Part shown: piece after piece, positions 1-9,036 of the stretch | Numbering within the stretch: position 1 is the stretch's first letter | How the letters are laid out: each line of letters begins with the position of its first letter | DNA from: Paludibacteraceae bacterium | GTDB taxonomy: Bacteria > Bacteroidota > Bacteroidia > Bacteroidales > Paludibacteraceae | Assembly: GCA_017550335.1 (NCBI GenBank) | Contig: JAFZPM010000014.1 | Location: 124,001-188,000, forward strand | Reading direction: 5' to 3' | Length of the DNA stretch: 64,000 nt | Notes under the pieces: generated by a model | What the model saw: only the letters and a program-made list of their open reading frames with translations | Database searches by the model: none | What the model was told of the DNA's origin: nothing | Position numbers and translations under genes: made by a program

Positions 1-2304
1 CGGCATACGGGCCGGACAGGTGTCCTGAACCAACGTGTGCCCCACTCTCTCAGGGAAATGTGGCAACACTATCGTATCCTCGTAATAATAAACCGTATCG
101 ATCACCGTCTCCTCCTCCAAGAGAATGCGGAACGGATAAGTGTTTTTCTCCCATCGGGCCACCGCACTGAAGTCCGAGTCCGGCATCAGCACAGGGATCT
201 CCGGCGACCATCCATCAAAGGTATATCCTTCCCTAACAGGCGACTCCACGCCAGAGATCGTGTCTCCAGGGCGATAGTAGACTGAGAGCAACACATCCCC
301 TCGATCCACCAGACTGAACAACCACTTGTACTCATCCCAATAGCCATGGACATGGAGATCCGAATCGGGCATCTCCACCGGCAGATCCGCCTCCCAATAC
401 AAACGATAGCCGATGCTGTCCGGGAATATCGGGTATGCGATGGCATCGGCAAAAGCCACAGAATCCGACCAGAGCGTGTCACCATCCACATCCAAAGAGA
501 TCGCGTATATATTCTTCTCCCATCCCAAACGCACCTCCACAGGAGAGGCCGGCATGATGATCGGGACATCGCCCCAATTCGTCAAATGGAACCCTTTCTT
601 CTCAGGTGCGTGCAGAAGCACGGAATCGCCATACGGACAGAGCGTGTCCACCCATACCCAGTCATTATCATAGATCCTTAAAGAATATTTTTGGTTAACA
701 TACTTGCCTAACAAGACAACATCGCTATCCGGCATCATCGCTATCGGCTCCGAGATCCACTCGAAGGCCACACCTGCGGAATCCGCAGGAACCAGGAGAT
801 CCATCTCTATCGGGGTAGCGAAATCGACCTGTTCGGAGTAGGTCACCACAGAATCCACCTGAACCGTAAGCAGGTGACTATTCGCCTTCAAAACAGCAGT
901 GACCGTCCAATCGGAGTCTGGCATGACATCAGGCAGGGAAGGCTCCCATCCGACGATGGAATATCCGTAGACCGTAAACGTATCGGGAAGTTGGATCGTA
1001 TCACCCATGTGATATGGAGCGGAGAAGAGTGTATCGCCCGCCGCAACGGCAGAGAACCGATACTCGTCCTGAATCCATCTCGCCCATGCGTCCACATCAC
1101 GGTCTGGCATGACATCAGGCAACGCATCCCACCCATCGAACGTGAAACCACGGCGGGAAGGGATCGACGGCACAATCATGGAGCCATAAGCCAGGGAGTC
1201 CGTACAAACACTATCTCCGAACAAATGCAATGAGAGCTGGTGCATATTCACCTTCCATTGAGCCGAAACAGTCACGTCATGGGAAGGCATTCTCTCCGGC
1301 ACGGCAGGGTCCCACTGGATGAAGGTATAGCCCTCCTTCGCCGGCGCCGTCATCTCCGGCACGGAATCCCCGTATGCGACACGTACGACCGTAGTATCCG
1401 TTCCGTCAATATAGTTCAACGCATATACATTACGCGTCCAAAGAGCGGAATAGGTATTCCCGTCCACCTCCTCGGAAACGACAGCCGGAAGTTCAGGAGA
1501 CCAGCCTCCGAATGTGAATCCTTCCGCCGAGGGAGCTTCGTATGAGAATGTGGAGCCGCACGCCAGGGAGAGCACCGTATCCCGCAGCGGAACCTCGTAT
1601 GAATCGCCAGTCAAACGCAGGGTCGCGTTATAAGTTTTCCGTGCGAACTGCGCATCCAAAACGATATCCGCACCGCCCATCTCCGCAGGCAAAGCCTTGT
1701 CCCAGCCCACAAAGTCATGGCAATCCAACGTTGGGGTCGGCGCCTGCACTGTGGAGAGGGACTCTCCCGATCGGAATGGTCCCTGGGTGGCAATCACCTC
1801 ACCTTCGGATCGGAACTTCACATAATGGCAGGCCGTGATGGTGAAATCCTTCACATAACCTGAATAGTTGAAGCCATAATGGACTCTGACATACCTCGTG
1901 TTCTTACTCAACTCCTTCGAGACCTGGTTCTTTTGGCTCGAGCTGTTCCACAACTCATGCCACGTGGATCCATCCGAACTTTCTTCCATCACCCAATCCG
2001 TGCCACCCAATGCGGTGGATGCGAATGATGTCGAGGTAGAGAAACTGACGACATCCGGCACGCCTTCAATCTCAACCGTGAAGTAACGGTCATCCCAACA
2101 GAAGCCGCAACCCTCGTTCAGCAATCCATCCGAAGACATTCGGATCTGGCCATCCTCCCAATCATAGTTATACCTGCCGTACGTGTTCACGTATGCGCCA
2201 TAGAAGATGTTCGAGTCCATCGTAAAGGGGACACGCACCTGCGCAGACAAGTCCGCATGCATGAAAAGGGAACATAAAACGAATAGAAAAAATATTTTCC
2301 TCAT
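1..2304 (-). CDS. secreted InlB/List_Bact-type repeat protein, 3' end outside window
   Basis: The frame is open from an ATG at 2304 to base 1, giving at least 768 residues, so the C-terminus is missing. Residues 1-23 form a signal peptide (MRKIFFLFVLCSLFMHADLSA). Residues 24-165 are a unique region with many aromatic residues and a GCGFCWDD motif. From about residue 170 there are roughly ten imperfect units of about 60 residues with the pattern GYTFDGW-x-P-x-(I/L)-P-x-x-MPDSD-x-x-V-x-A-x-W. This is the beta-grasp repeat called List_Bact_rpt/Flg_new (InlB B-repeat family). Such repeats usually build stalks of surface proteins. A T9SS sorting domain may lie beyond the edge but cannot be checked here. 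A TAACTTCG -7-like box sits at 2403-2410. No function beyond a secreted or surface repeat protein can be claimed. Confidence 0.85.
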   Translation of the reverse strand, partial: MRKIFFLFVLCSLFMHADLSAQVRVPFTMDSNIFYGAYVNTYGRYNYDWEDGQIRMSSDGLLNEGCGFCWDDRYFTVEIEGVPDVVSFSTSTSFASTALGGTDWVMEESSDGSTWHELWNSSSQKNQVSKELSKNTRYVRVHYGFNYSGYVKDFTITACHYVKFRSEGEVIATQGPFRSGESLSTVQAPTPTLDCHDFVGWDKALPAEMGGADIVLDAQFARKTYNATLRLTGDSYEVPLRDTVLSLACGSTFSYEAPSAEGFTFGGWSPELPAVVSEEVDGNTYSALWTRNVYALNYIDGTDTTVVRVAYGDSVPEMTAPAKEGYTFIQWDPAVPERMPSHDVTVSAQWKVNMHQLSLHLFGDSVCTDSLAYGSMIVPSIPSRRGFTFDGWDALPDVMPDRDVDAWARWIQDEYRFSAVAAGDTLFSAPYHMGDTIQLPDTFTVYGYSIVGWEPSLPDVMPDSDWTVTAVLKANSHLLTVQVDSVVTYSEQVDFATPIEMDLLVPADSAGVAFEWISEPIAMMPDSDVVLLGKYVNQKYSLRIYDNDWVWVDTLCPYGDSVLLHAPEKKGFHLTNWGDVPIIMPASPVEVRLGWEKNIYAISLDVDGDTLWSDSVAFADAIAYPIFPDSIGYRLYWEADLPVEMPDSDLHVHGYWDEYKWLFSLVDRGDVLLSVYYRPGDTISGVESPVREGYTFDGWSPEIPVLMPDSDFSAVARWEKNTYPFRILLEEETVIDTVYYYEDTIVLPHFPERVGHTLVQDTCPARMP

Positions 2305-2402
2305 CTATTTCAATCTTATCAAGTAATACGTTATAAAAACAAAAGAGACGCCATGTCACCATAGCATCCCTTTCGTTTGTGCTTCGAGACACTACGATGC
2401 CG

Positions 2403-2410
2403 CGAAGTTA
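2403..2410 (-). promoter_or_regulatory. -7-like box (TAACTTCGCGG) before the repeat protein
   Basis: On the minus strand this reads TAACTTCG followed by CGG, a TTCG variant of the Bacteroidota -7 element TAnnTTTG. It is about 100 bases before the start at 2304. No TTG was found at 19-21 bases, so support is partial. Confidence 0.4.
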
Positions 2411-2442
2411 CAAAAATATTTCAACAAAAAAGACAACAACTA

Positions 2443-3930
2443 TCAATCCCACTTGGTGTTACGCATGTCGCCCGTCTCCTCGAAGGCGATATGCATCCTC
2501 AACGCCTTAGAGAGCGTCATTGGCGTGTGGCACTTGCCGGCAGCCAATTTGAGGTAATCCCACAACAACTCCTTGTAGTCTGGGTGAACACAATTCTCGA
2601 TAATCGCCTCAGCCTTCTGCAACGGAGACTTCGCGCGCAAGTCAGCGACACCCTGCTCGGTGACAATCACCTTCACGGAGTGCTCGGAGCTATCGATGTG
2701 GCTCGCCATCGGCACGATAGCGGAAATCACGCCACCCTTAGCGACTGAAGGGCAAGTGAAGATGGAGAGGAATGCGTTACGGGCGAAATCCGCCGAACCA
2801 CCCAAACCGTTCATCATCTTCTGGCCCAACACGTTCGTACTGTTCACGTTTCCGAAGATATCCAACTCAAGCGCCGTGTTGATGGCGATGACACCCATAC
2901 GGCGAACCAACTCAGGGTTGTTGGTAAGCTCCTGAGGACGGAGCATCAATTTATCCTTGAAGAAATCATAGTCCGCATAGACATCCATCAGCACGTCGTC
3001 CGACAAGGTCAGGGAACTACCGCTGGCGAACGTGATACGTCCACGCTTCATCAAATCAATCACGGAGTTCTGGATCACCTCGGTGAACATGGTGAACGAA
3101 GGAATGTCGTCGCAGTTGCCAAGGGAGCTCAACACCGCATTGGCGATGTTTCCGACACCAGACTGCAACGGCAAGAACTCCTTCGGGATGATGCCCTTGC
3201 GGAGCTCGCTCAACAGGAAGTTAGCCACGTTCTCACCGATCTTAGCGGTCACCGCATCCACTGGCGTGAACTGAGCGATACCATCCTTCATGTCCGTCTT
3301 AACGACACCGATCACCTTGGAAGGATCCACCTTCAACGTAGCGGTACCGATACGGTCTGATGGAGTATAGATAGGAATCTCACGACGGTGAGGCGGGTTA
3401 ACCGGCTCATACAAATCGTGCATACCATTGATCTTCGCAGGATGATGCGCATTCAACTCGATGATGACCTTCTTAGCCTTCTCCACCAACGTAGGGGTGA
3501 TACCCACGGAGGTCGTCAAGACGATTTCGCCCTTGTCCGTGATATCAGCCGCCTCGATAAGCGCATAATCAACTGGACCGAGGAATCCATAACGGAGGTC
3601 CTGCGCCACGTGGGACAAGTGCATGTCGAAATACTGCACCTCGCACTTGTTGATCGCATCACGCATATACTTGCTAGACTGGAAAGGAGTACGGAACTTC
3701 ACAGCCTTCGCGCGGGAGAGGGCTCCATCGATCTGATCACCCGTAGAACCACCGGTGATCATACCAACCTTGAACTCATTTCCCTTCGCATGCTCCGCCT
3801 CCGCCTTCTCCGCGAGAGCGGTAGTCACAGCCTTGACCGTACCCACCGATGAGAAACCACCGATGCCAATCACATCATTGTTCTTAATGTAAGACGCTGC
3901 CTCCTCGGCAGTGATAAAGTTAAATGCCAT
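2443..3930 (-). CDS. acetyl-CoA hydrolase/transferase family protein (probable succinate:acetate-type CoA-transferase)
   Basis: This 495-residue cytoplasmic protein matches the class I CoA-transferases of the Cat1/AarC/Ach1 type, which usually run to about 500 residues. The N-terminal domain has the GIGGFSSVG segment and a GGSTGDQIDGAL stretch. The C-terminal domain has the QSGVGNIANAV loop near 256-266, the likely catalytic Glu284 in MFTEV, and the glycine-rich NGLGGSADFARNA segment. Family members move CoA between succinate, acetate or propionate, and in Bacteroidales this fits succinate, acetate or propionate fermentation. The exact acyl donor cannot be read from sequence. It stands alone on the minus strand, flanked by gaps of 138 and 217 bases. 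Confidence 0.9.
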   Translation of the reverse strand: MAFNFITAEEAASYIKNNDVIGIGGFSSVGTVKAVTTALAEKAEAEHAKGNEFKVGMITGGSTGDQIDGALSRAKAVKFRTPFQSSKYMRDAINKCEVQYFDMHLSHVAQDLRYGFLGPVDYALIEAADITDKGEIVLTTSVGITPTLVEKAKKVIIELNAHHPAKINGMHDLYEPVNPPHRREIPIYTPSDRIGTATLKVDPSKVIGVVKTDMKDGIAQFTPVDAVTAKIGENVANFLLSELRKGIIPKEFLPLQSGVGNIANAVLSSLGNCDDIPSFTMFTEVIQNSVIDLMKRGRITFASGSSLTLSDDVLMDVYADYDFFKDKLMLRPQELTNNPELVRRMGVIAINTALELDIFGNVNSTNVLGQKMMNGLGGSADFARNAFLSIFTCPSVAKGGVISAIVPMASHIDSSEHSVKVIVTEQGVADLRAKSPLQKAEAIIENCVHPDYKELLWDYLKLAAGKCHTPMTLSKALRMHIAFEETGDMRNTKWD

Positions 3931-3983
3931 TATACCTTACTATTTGTTATTCGGTTATTAACTCTTGTTTCTGAAAAACAGCG

Positions 3984-3991
3984 CGAAAGTA
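3984..3991 (-). promoter_or_regulatory. -7-like box (TACTTTCGCGC) before the CoA-transferase
   Basis: The minus strand reads TACTTTCG then CGC about 54 bases upstream of the start at 3930. It belongs to the TAnnTTCGCG series seen before several genes here. No well-spaced TTG was found. Confidence 0.35.
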
Positions 3992-4088
3992 CAACAAAAA
4001 ATCCAAACCTCTATGCTTTTCAACTAAAAAATTGCATAAATATCAAACTGAAGAATATAAACAGAATAAATATGCAATATATATGCAA

Positions 4089-4118
4089 ACAAAAAAGGGA
4101 ACCACAAGGATTCCCTTT
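4089..4118 (-). terminator. intrinsic terminator after glucokinase
   Basis: On the minus strand AAAGGGAA and TTCCCTTT form an 8-bp perfect stem (4111-4118 with 4094-4101) and are followed by a T run. It lies about 30 bases past the glucokinase stop and ends the long minus-strand run that starts near 14750. Confidence 0.85.
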
Positions 4119-4147
4119 CCAAAAACGTATGAGGTTTAATAACTCAG

Positions 4148-5110
4148 TTATATATCCCAAGCCAAAGCGGAAGCGCCCAACACAGCGGCATCGGCATCCT
4201 TCATCTGGGAGAACAACACCTTCACCTTACCCTTGAACACAGGCATCAGGTTGTCGTCCATCGCCTTCTTCACAGGGTTGAACAACAAATCTCCAGCCTT
4301 CGCCAAACCGCCGAAAAGGACGAACGCCTCAGGGCTACTGAACTTCACGAAATCGGCCAACGCCTCGCCCAAGACCTGTCCTGTGAAGGCGAAGATATCC
4401 TTCGCGATCTGGTCGCCTGCCATAGCAGCGTCGAAAACATCCTTGGAAGTGATCTTATCCAAATCGATCTTACGGAGGAGGGAATCCTCTTTGCGGTTGA
4501 GCAAGAACTCCTTGGCGGTACGAGCGACACCCGTAGCGGATGTGTAAGTCTCCAAGCAACCCTTGTTGCCACAGCCGCAAGGACGTCCGTCACGACGTAC
4601 GATCACGTGACCCAACTCTCCCGCATTGCCATCATGTCCATAAATCAACTGTCCGTTAGCGACCACACCGCTACCGACCCCAGTACCCAACGTGATCATG
4701 ATGAAATCACGCATACCACGAGCGGCGCCGTACTTCATCTCACCGATGGCGGCCGCGTTGGCGTCGTTAGTCAAGGAAACAGGGAGGCCCACCTTGTCGG
4801 AAAGCATCTTGGCGAAAGGAACGATTCCCTTCCAAGGCAAGTTGGCGGCGTGCTCGATGTTACCGGTGTAGTAGTTCGCGTTAGGCGCACCCACTCCGAT
4901 GCCATTGATCTTCTCCGCACCACCGTTCTTGGAAATCAGTTCCAGCAAACCATTCCCCAAAGCTTCGATGTAATCCTCCAACTCAGGATACGCCTGCGTC
5001 TTAATCGAATTGGATGCCAAGACATTACCATTCGCGTCAACGATTCCGAACACTGTGTTGGTACCTCCGATGTCGATGCCAACCACATTAGGTTTCAATT
5101 CAGACTTCAT
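4148..5110 (-). CDS. ROK-family glucokinase
   Basis: The 320-residue protein has the ROK family layout: phosphate-binding segment VVGIDIGGTNTVFG near the N-terminus, the catalytic Asp in TNDANAAAIGE, the GTGVGSGV loop, and the zinc-binding cluster CGCGNKGCLE. ROK glucokinases phosphorylate glucose with ATP in the cytoplasm. The open frame extends 12 codons upstream to a TTG, but the ATG at 5110 puts the usual ROK start a few residues before the nucleotide-binding motif, so I use it. The gene follows gluP by 48 bases on the same strand, a pairing that couples glucose uptake to phosphorylation in Bacteroidota. It could accept another hexose, but the GluP neighbour favours glucose. Confidence 0.9.
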   Translation of the reverse strand: MKSELKPNVVGIDIGGTNTVFGIVDANGNVLASNSIKTQAYPELEDYIEALGNGLLELISKNGGAEKINGIGVGAPNANYYTGNIEHAANLPWKGIVPFAKMLSDKVGLPVSLTNDANAAAIGEMKYGAARGMRDFIMITLGTGVGSGVVANGQLIYGHDGNAGELGHVIVRRDGRPCGCGNKGCLETYTSATGVARTAKEFLLNRKEDSLLRKIDLDKITSKDVFDAAMAGDQIAKDIFAFTGQVLGEALADFVKFSSPEAFVLFGGLAKAGDLLFNPVKKAMDDNLMPVFKGKVKVLFSQMKDADAAVLGASALAWDI

Positions 5111-5158
5111 ATCTATTTGTTTATTAGTTAATATATTAAATTCCAAAATAACAGAGGA

Positions 5159-6580
5159 CTACTTGTTCCCCTTGCGTTTTTTACAACCGACATAGCCATA
5201 CCACACCAGATAAGCGTAGCACAACAGTGGAAGAGCGAAAGCCGCATGAGCGTTGATGCAATCGGAGAGCAACCCCTGCAACGGTGGCACCACCGCACCT
5301 CCCAGGATCATCATCACCAACAGTGAAGAGCCTTGGGACGTATATTTCCCCAACCCATCGATCGCCAACGTGATCAGGTTCGGGAACATGATGGAGTTGA
5401 ACAAACCAACCGCCAAAATCGCCCAAAGAGAGAGCTCGTTATCCATCGCCAACATCAAGGTGATCAAAGCCATGTTCATGACGGCGAACAGACCTAACGT
5501 GCGGGAAGGGATAGACTTGGCCCAAATGAATACAAAGAAGTTCAGCACCAGGAATATCAGGAAGTAATATACCTTCATCTCGAGGAAGAAGTCGACGAAC
5601 TGATTGAACGACATCCCCTTGGACAGCCCAATCACCCAGAATATAAGGGCCAAGGAGGCAACCGCCGAAAGAATCATCAAAATGCACTTCGTCTGGAAAG
5701 TCATCTTACTCATGGAGATGGATCCCATGAACCTTCCGATCATCGCACCTCCCCAATAGAAGGTAAGCAACTTACTGGCATTCAGTTCATTCATGGCATG
5801 GAAGTTCTTCATATACTCGACCAGGTTACTGCCTATCGCCACCTCGGCACCCACATAGCAGAAGATACCGATCATACCGTAGCGCAGATGAGGATGGCGC
5901 AACGCACCCAACCTGTCCAATCCCTTATTATCGTCCTTCAACTCAACTGTCGGAATCTCCGAGAAAAAGATGAAACCGCACAATATCAGCAACAAACTGG
6001 ACAGCACCAGATAGGGGATACGAACGGAGGAGGCTCCCTGTCCGTCCACCAAGAAATAGTCGAAGATGAGCACACCACCGATGATCGGAGCCAATGTGGT
6101 ACCCAATGAATTGAAGGCCTGGGAGAGGTTCAATCTACTGGAAGAGGTCTCTGGCGACCCTAAAATAGCCACCAACGGATTGGCTGCGATCTGCAGGAAC
6201 GTGAATCCGGCGCCTAATAGGAACAACGCCAACAGGAACACCACAAAGACAGGTGTATCGGAATTCGCCTCACAATAGAACAGGAAGCAGGCCACCGCCG
6301 AGATGAACAGGCCTAACACAATCGTGTTCTTATACCCTATCTTCAGTATGGGATCCCCGATTAAGGCGGAGATTAAAAAATAAAAAAACGAGATCACAAA
6401 GTAGGCAAAGAAAAATGCCAACTGCACCAACGTGGCCTCGAATTGCTTCAATTCAAACACACTCTTCAGGTAGGGGATAAGAATATCATTCAAGCAAGTA
6501 ATAAAACCCCACATGAAAAACAAAGTGGTCAACGCGACCAAAGAGAACGAATAACTCTTTAAATTTTTCTCTTCCATCAT
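5159..6580 (-). CDS. gluP: glucose/galactose:H+ symporter, MFS FucP/GluP type
   Basis: This is a 473-residue integral membrane protein with about twelve hydrophobic segments. The N-terminal stretch TTLFFMWGFITCLNDILIPY and the later FTFLQIAANPLVAILG and FNSLGTTLAPIIGG segments are characteristic of the FHS subgroup of the major facilitator superfamily (FucP, GluP). The protein imports hexose across the inner membrane with protons. It is followed by glucokinase 48 bases downstream and preceded by a TonB-dependent receptor gene ending 38 bases upstream, so the three may share a transcript. Fucose cannot be excluded as substrate, but the glucokinase partner argues for glucose or galactose. Confidence 0.9.
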   Translation of the reverse strand: MMEEKNLKSYSFSLVALTTLFFMWGFITCLNDILIPYLKSVFELKQFEATLVQLAFFFAYFVISFFYFLISALIGDPILKIGYKNTIVLGLFISAVACFLFYCEANSDTPVFVVFLLALFLLGAGFTFLQIAANPLVAILGSPETSSSRLNLSQAFNSLGTTLAPIIGGVLIFDYFLVDGQGASSVRIPYLVLSSLLLILCGFIFFSEIPTVELKDDNKGLDRLGALRHPHLRYGMIGIFCYVGAEVAIGSNLVEYMKNFHAMNELNASKLLTFYWGGAMIGRFMGSISMSKMTFQTKCILMILSAVASLALIFWVIGLSKGMSFNQFVDFFLEMKVYYFLIFLVLNFFVFIWAKSIPSRTLGLFAVMNMALITLMLAMDNELSLWAILAVGLFNSIMFPNLITLAIDGLGKYTSQGSSLLVMMILGGAVVPPLQGLLSDCINAHAAFALPLLCYAYLVWYGYVGCKKRKGNK

Positions 6581-6618
6581 AAAATATTTTACGGAGCATA
6601 GCCCCCATCATTAACAAA

Positions 6619-9024
6619 TCAGAAACTGACAGCCAACCTCAAGTTGAATAGCCTTCCCGTCAAGAAGTTAGGCACCGTCATCTGCTCACCATTCGCCATA
6701 GGGATCCAATAATACGAATTGACATTACTGTTCCCCAAGAGGTTAAACACGTCCAAATTGAGGGAAAGCGTTTTCATCCAAGAGAACGCCTTCTTCGACA
6801 TAACCGCATCCACTCCCTTTTCCAGTTGATAGGCCACACCGACATCCACCCTTTTGTAGCTGGTCATCCTGAAAACTTGACCTTCAAAGCCCGAATAAGG
6901 GGAGCGGAACGGATACCCACCCGACCAGACAAACTTTATGTTGAACTTCAACCTTTCGAAATCAGGGAAATAGTCCTGGAAAAACATGGAGACATTGTAG
7001 CGCTGATCGGTCGGACGAGGCATATAGCCATACCCATCCCCATAGACATTCTCCTTCGTGTTCAACAGGGAGACGGAAATCCAAGAATCCGTTCCCGGAA
7101 CGAACTCGCCGAACAGCTTCACATCACCTCCGAAGGCGAATCCATCCGCGCGATTCTCTCCCAGATAGGTGAGCTTCAGATTATCCACCCGATAAGGGAT
7201 GATCCGATCGATATACTTGAAATATAACTCGCCCGTCAACTTGAACGGATGGTTCCACTTCTTGAAATAATAATCAGACGACAGGATGATTTGCGAAGAA
7301 CGCGGCGTCTTAACATTCTTGTTCAGGATAATCGTCTGGTTACCATTCTCATACACCTCCTTCTTCACCTCCTTGAACATCAAAGCCTGATGGTATATGC
7401 CGGTAGCCACACGGAAAACCCATGAGCTCTTGGCGGGGAAGAATGCGAAAGAGGCCCGCGGACTAACATCCAATCGTTCATTATAATCCCAATAAGAAAA
7501 ACGTGCGCCACCCAAGATGACGAAACGTTTCGAACCGGACCGGATGGTGTAGGCATCCTGCAAAAAGCCGGAAATGCGATGCGAAAGCATATGCAAGTCC
7601 CCGCTCAAATTACTGTATAAGGACATGCGCTCCGGGTCCAATGGTATCGAATACCCCGCGGAATCGCGTTTTTCCCACTCATCCACGGTCTCACCTAAGT
7701 TCTCCAGTTGGAAGGAGAGCCCCCATTTTACCGTATTACGCTTCAATTTCAACATACCCTTATGGGAGATGTTCGAAACCGTTCCGTCGAAAAAATTTCT
7801 GGAATGTTCATGAAAAATACCGGACCCCAACTCCGCTCCCAGCGTCCCATTCAGCGCAAGTTCACGGAATATGTATGCGCTGGAGATATCGTACGACACA
7901 TGCTCAATGGATCGGAAGGATGAGGCGATAAAATCCAATGTCAAAGATGATTTAGGATTGAAGCTCAACGTAAAGGCCCCGAAATAGGTGGAGAAGAGGT
8001 CCTTCTCCTGTCCATCAAAGTCAAAATAGGCGTTGTAAGCCTCCGACATCGTTCCAAGATTAGTACTCCGTGACTTAGGGATAAAATCATATTTGTTTCT
8101 AGAGAGGTTCCCCAAGAACAAGAGTTTCCATTTGGATGAGATATCAAACGTCAGATAGGTTTGGTAATCCAGGAACTTAGGGTCATATTCGCCCTTCGTC
8201 TCCAACGAATTCAGCAAATAGGAGGAGGTTTTATACCTGAAACCATGCAACTGGGAAAAACGGGAGGAAGATGTGCCCACATATGCGGAAGCACCCAAAA
8301 AGCTAACGGAAGCCGAACCTTCGAAAGAGGTTGGTGTCTTATACTTTATATCCAACACCGAAGACATCCTATCCCCATACTCGGGAGAAAAGCCTCCGGA
8401 AGAGAAAGAGACGGACTCCACAAGGTCCGGATTCATGAAACTGAGGCCCTCCTGTTCTCCGTTGCGTACCAACTGGGGACGATAGACCTCTATGGAATTC
8501 ACATAGACACAATTCTCGTCATAGTTACCACCACGCACCGAATATTGTGAACTGAGCTCATTGGTGGACGAGACACCCGGTTGCGCGGTGACCACTCCGA
8601 TGATACCATCCCCATTCGCATTCGGCATCGTCTTAGAAACCTGCACGCTAAGATTCTCGGTGGTTGTCTCCTGCCTAGCTTGCCCCACGACATCGACCTG
8701 TCCAATCTCATTGAGAGCCGCCTTCATGACCACCCTAATGGTCGTAGTATCTCTCTCCAAGCGGACCACCCTACTCTGGGATTGATAACCAACGAACGAG
8801 AAGAATAACTCCACCTCACGGACCGTATCGGAAGGCAGATCCAAGGAAAATCGTCCATTTCCATCACAAAAAAAGCTGACACCCGTCCGCTTCTCCTCCA
8901 CGTCGACGTAACCCAAAGGGTCTCCCACCTCATTCCTCACATCACCATAGAGCACCCGTTCCGCAGAGAAGCATACTCTAGGAATGCACAAACAGAATAT
9001 CATTATGGAGAGGTAACGCCACAT
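6619..9024 (-). CDS. TonB-dependent outer-membrane receptor with N-terminal carboxypeptidase-regulatory-like domain
   Basis: The 801-residue protein begins with a signal peptide (about residues 1-21). Next comes a CarboxypepD_reg-like beta-sandwich (about 24-110, with VLYGDVRNEVGDPLGYVDV), then a plug domain (about 115-230, with SQYSVRGGNYDENCVYVNSI), and a long beta-barrel ending in an aromatic residue (RLFNLRLAVSF). It is a TonB-powered channel of the outer membrane. No SusD partner gene is adjacent, so it is not an ordinary SusCD glycan importer. It starts 13 bases after the OstA-like gene and lies 38 bases before gluP. The substrate is unknown; association with the envelope-assembly genes upstream is inference from position only. 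Confidence 0.88.
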   Translation of the reverse strand: MWRYLSIMIFCLCIPRVCFSAERVLYGDVRNEVGDPLGYVDVEEKRTGVSFFCDGNGRFSLDLPSDTVREVELFFSFVGYQSQSRVVRLERDTTTIRVVMKAALNEIGQVDVVGQARQETTTENLSVQVSKTMPNANGDGIIGVVTAQPGVSSTNELSSQYSVRGGNYDENCVYVNSIEVYRPQLVRNGEQEGLSFMNPDLVESVSFSSGGFSPEYGDRMSSVLDIKYKTPTSFEGSASVSFLGASAYVGTSSSRFSQLHGFRYKTSSYLLNSLETKGEYDPKFLDYQTYLTFDISSKWKLLFLGNLSRNKYDFIPKSRSTNLGTMSEAYNAYFDFDGQEKDLFSTYFGAFTLSFNPKSSLTLDFIASSFRSIEHVSYDISSAYIFRELALNGTLGAELGSGIFHEHSRNFFDGTVSNISHKGMLKLKRNTVKWGLSFQLENLGETVDEWEKRDSAGYSIPLDPERMSLYSNLSGDLHMLSHRISGFLQDAYTIRSGSKRFVILGGARFSYWDYNERLDVSPRASFAFFPAKSSWVFRVATGIYHQALMFKEVKKEVYENGNQTIILNKNVKTPRSSQIILSSDYYFKKWNHPFKLTGELYFKYIDRIIPYRVDNLKLTYLGENRADGFAFGGDVKLFGEFVPGTDSWISVSLLNTKENVYGDGYGYMPRPTDQRYNVSMFFQDYFPDFERLKFNIKFVWSGGYPFRSPYSGFEGQVFRMTSYKRVDVGVAYQLEKGVDAVMSKKAFSWMKTLSLNLDVFNLLGNSNVNSYYWIPMANGEQMTVPNFLTGRLFNLRLAVSF

Positions 9025-9036
9025 ACGTACAACGAA

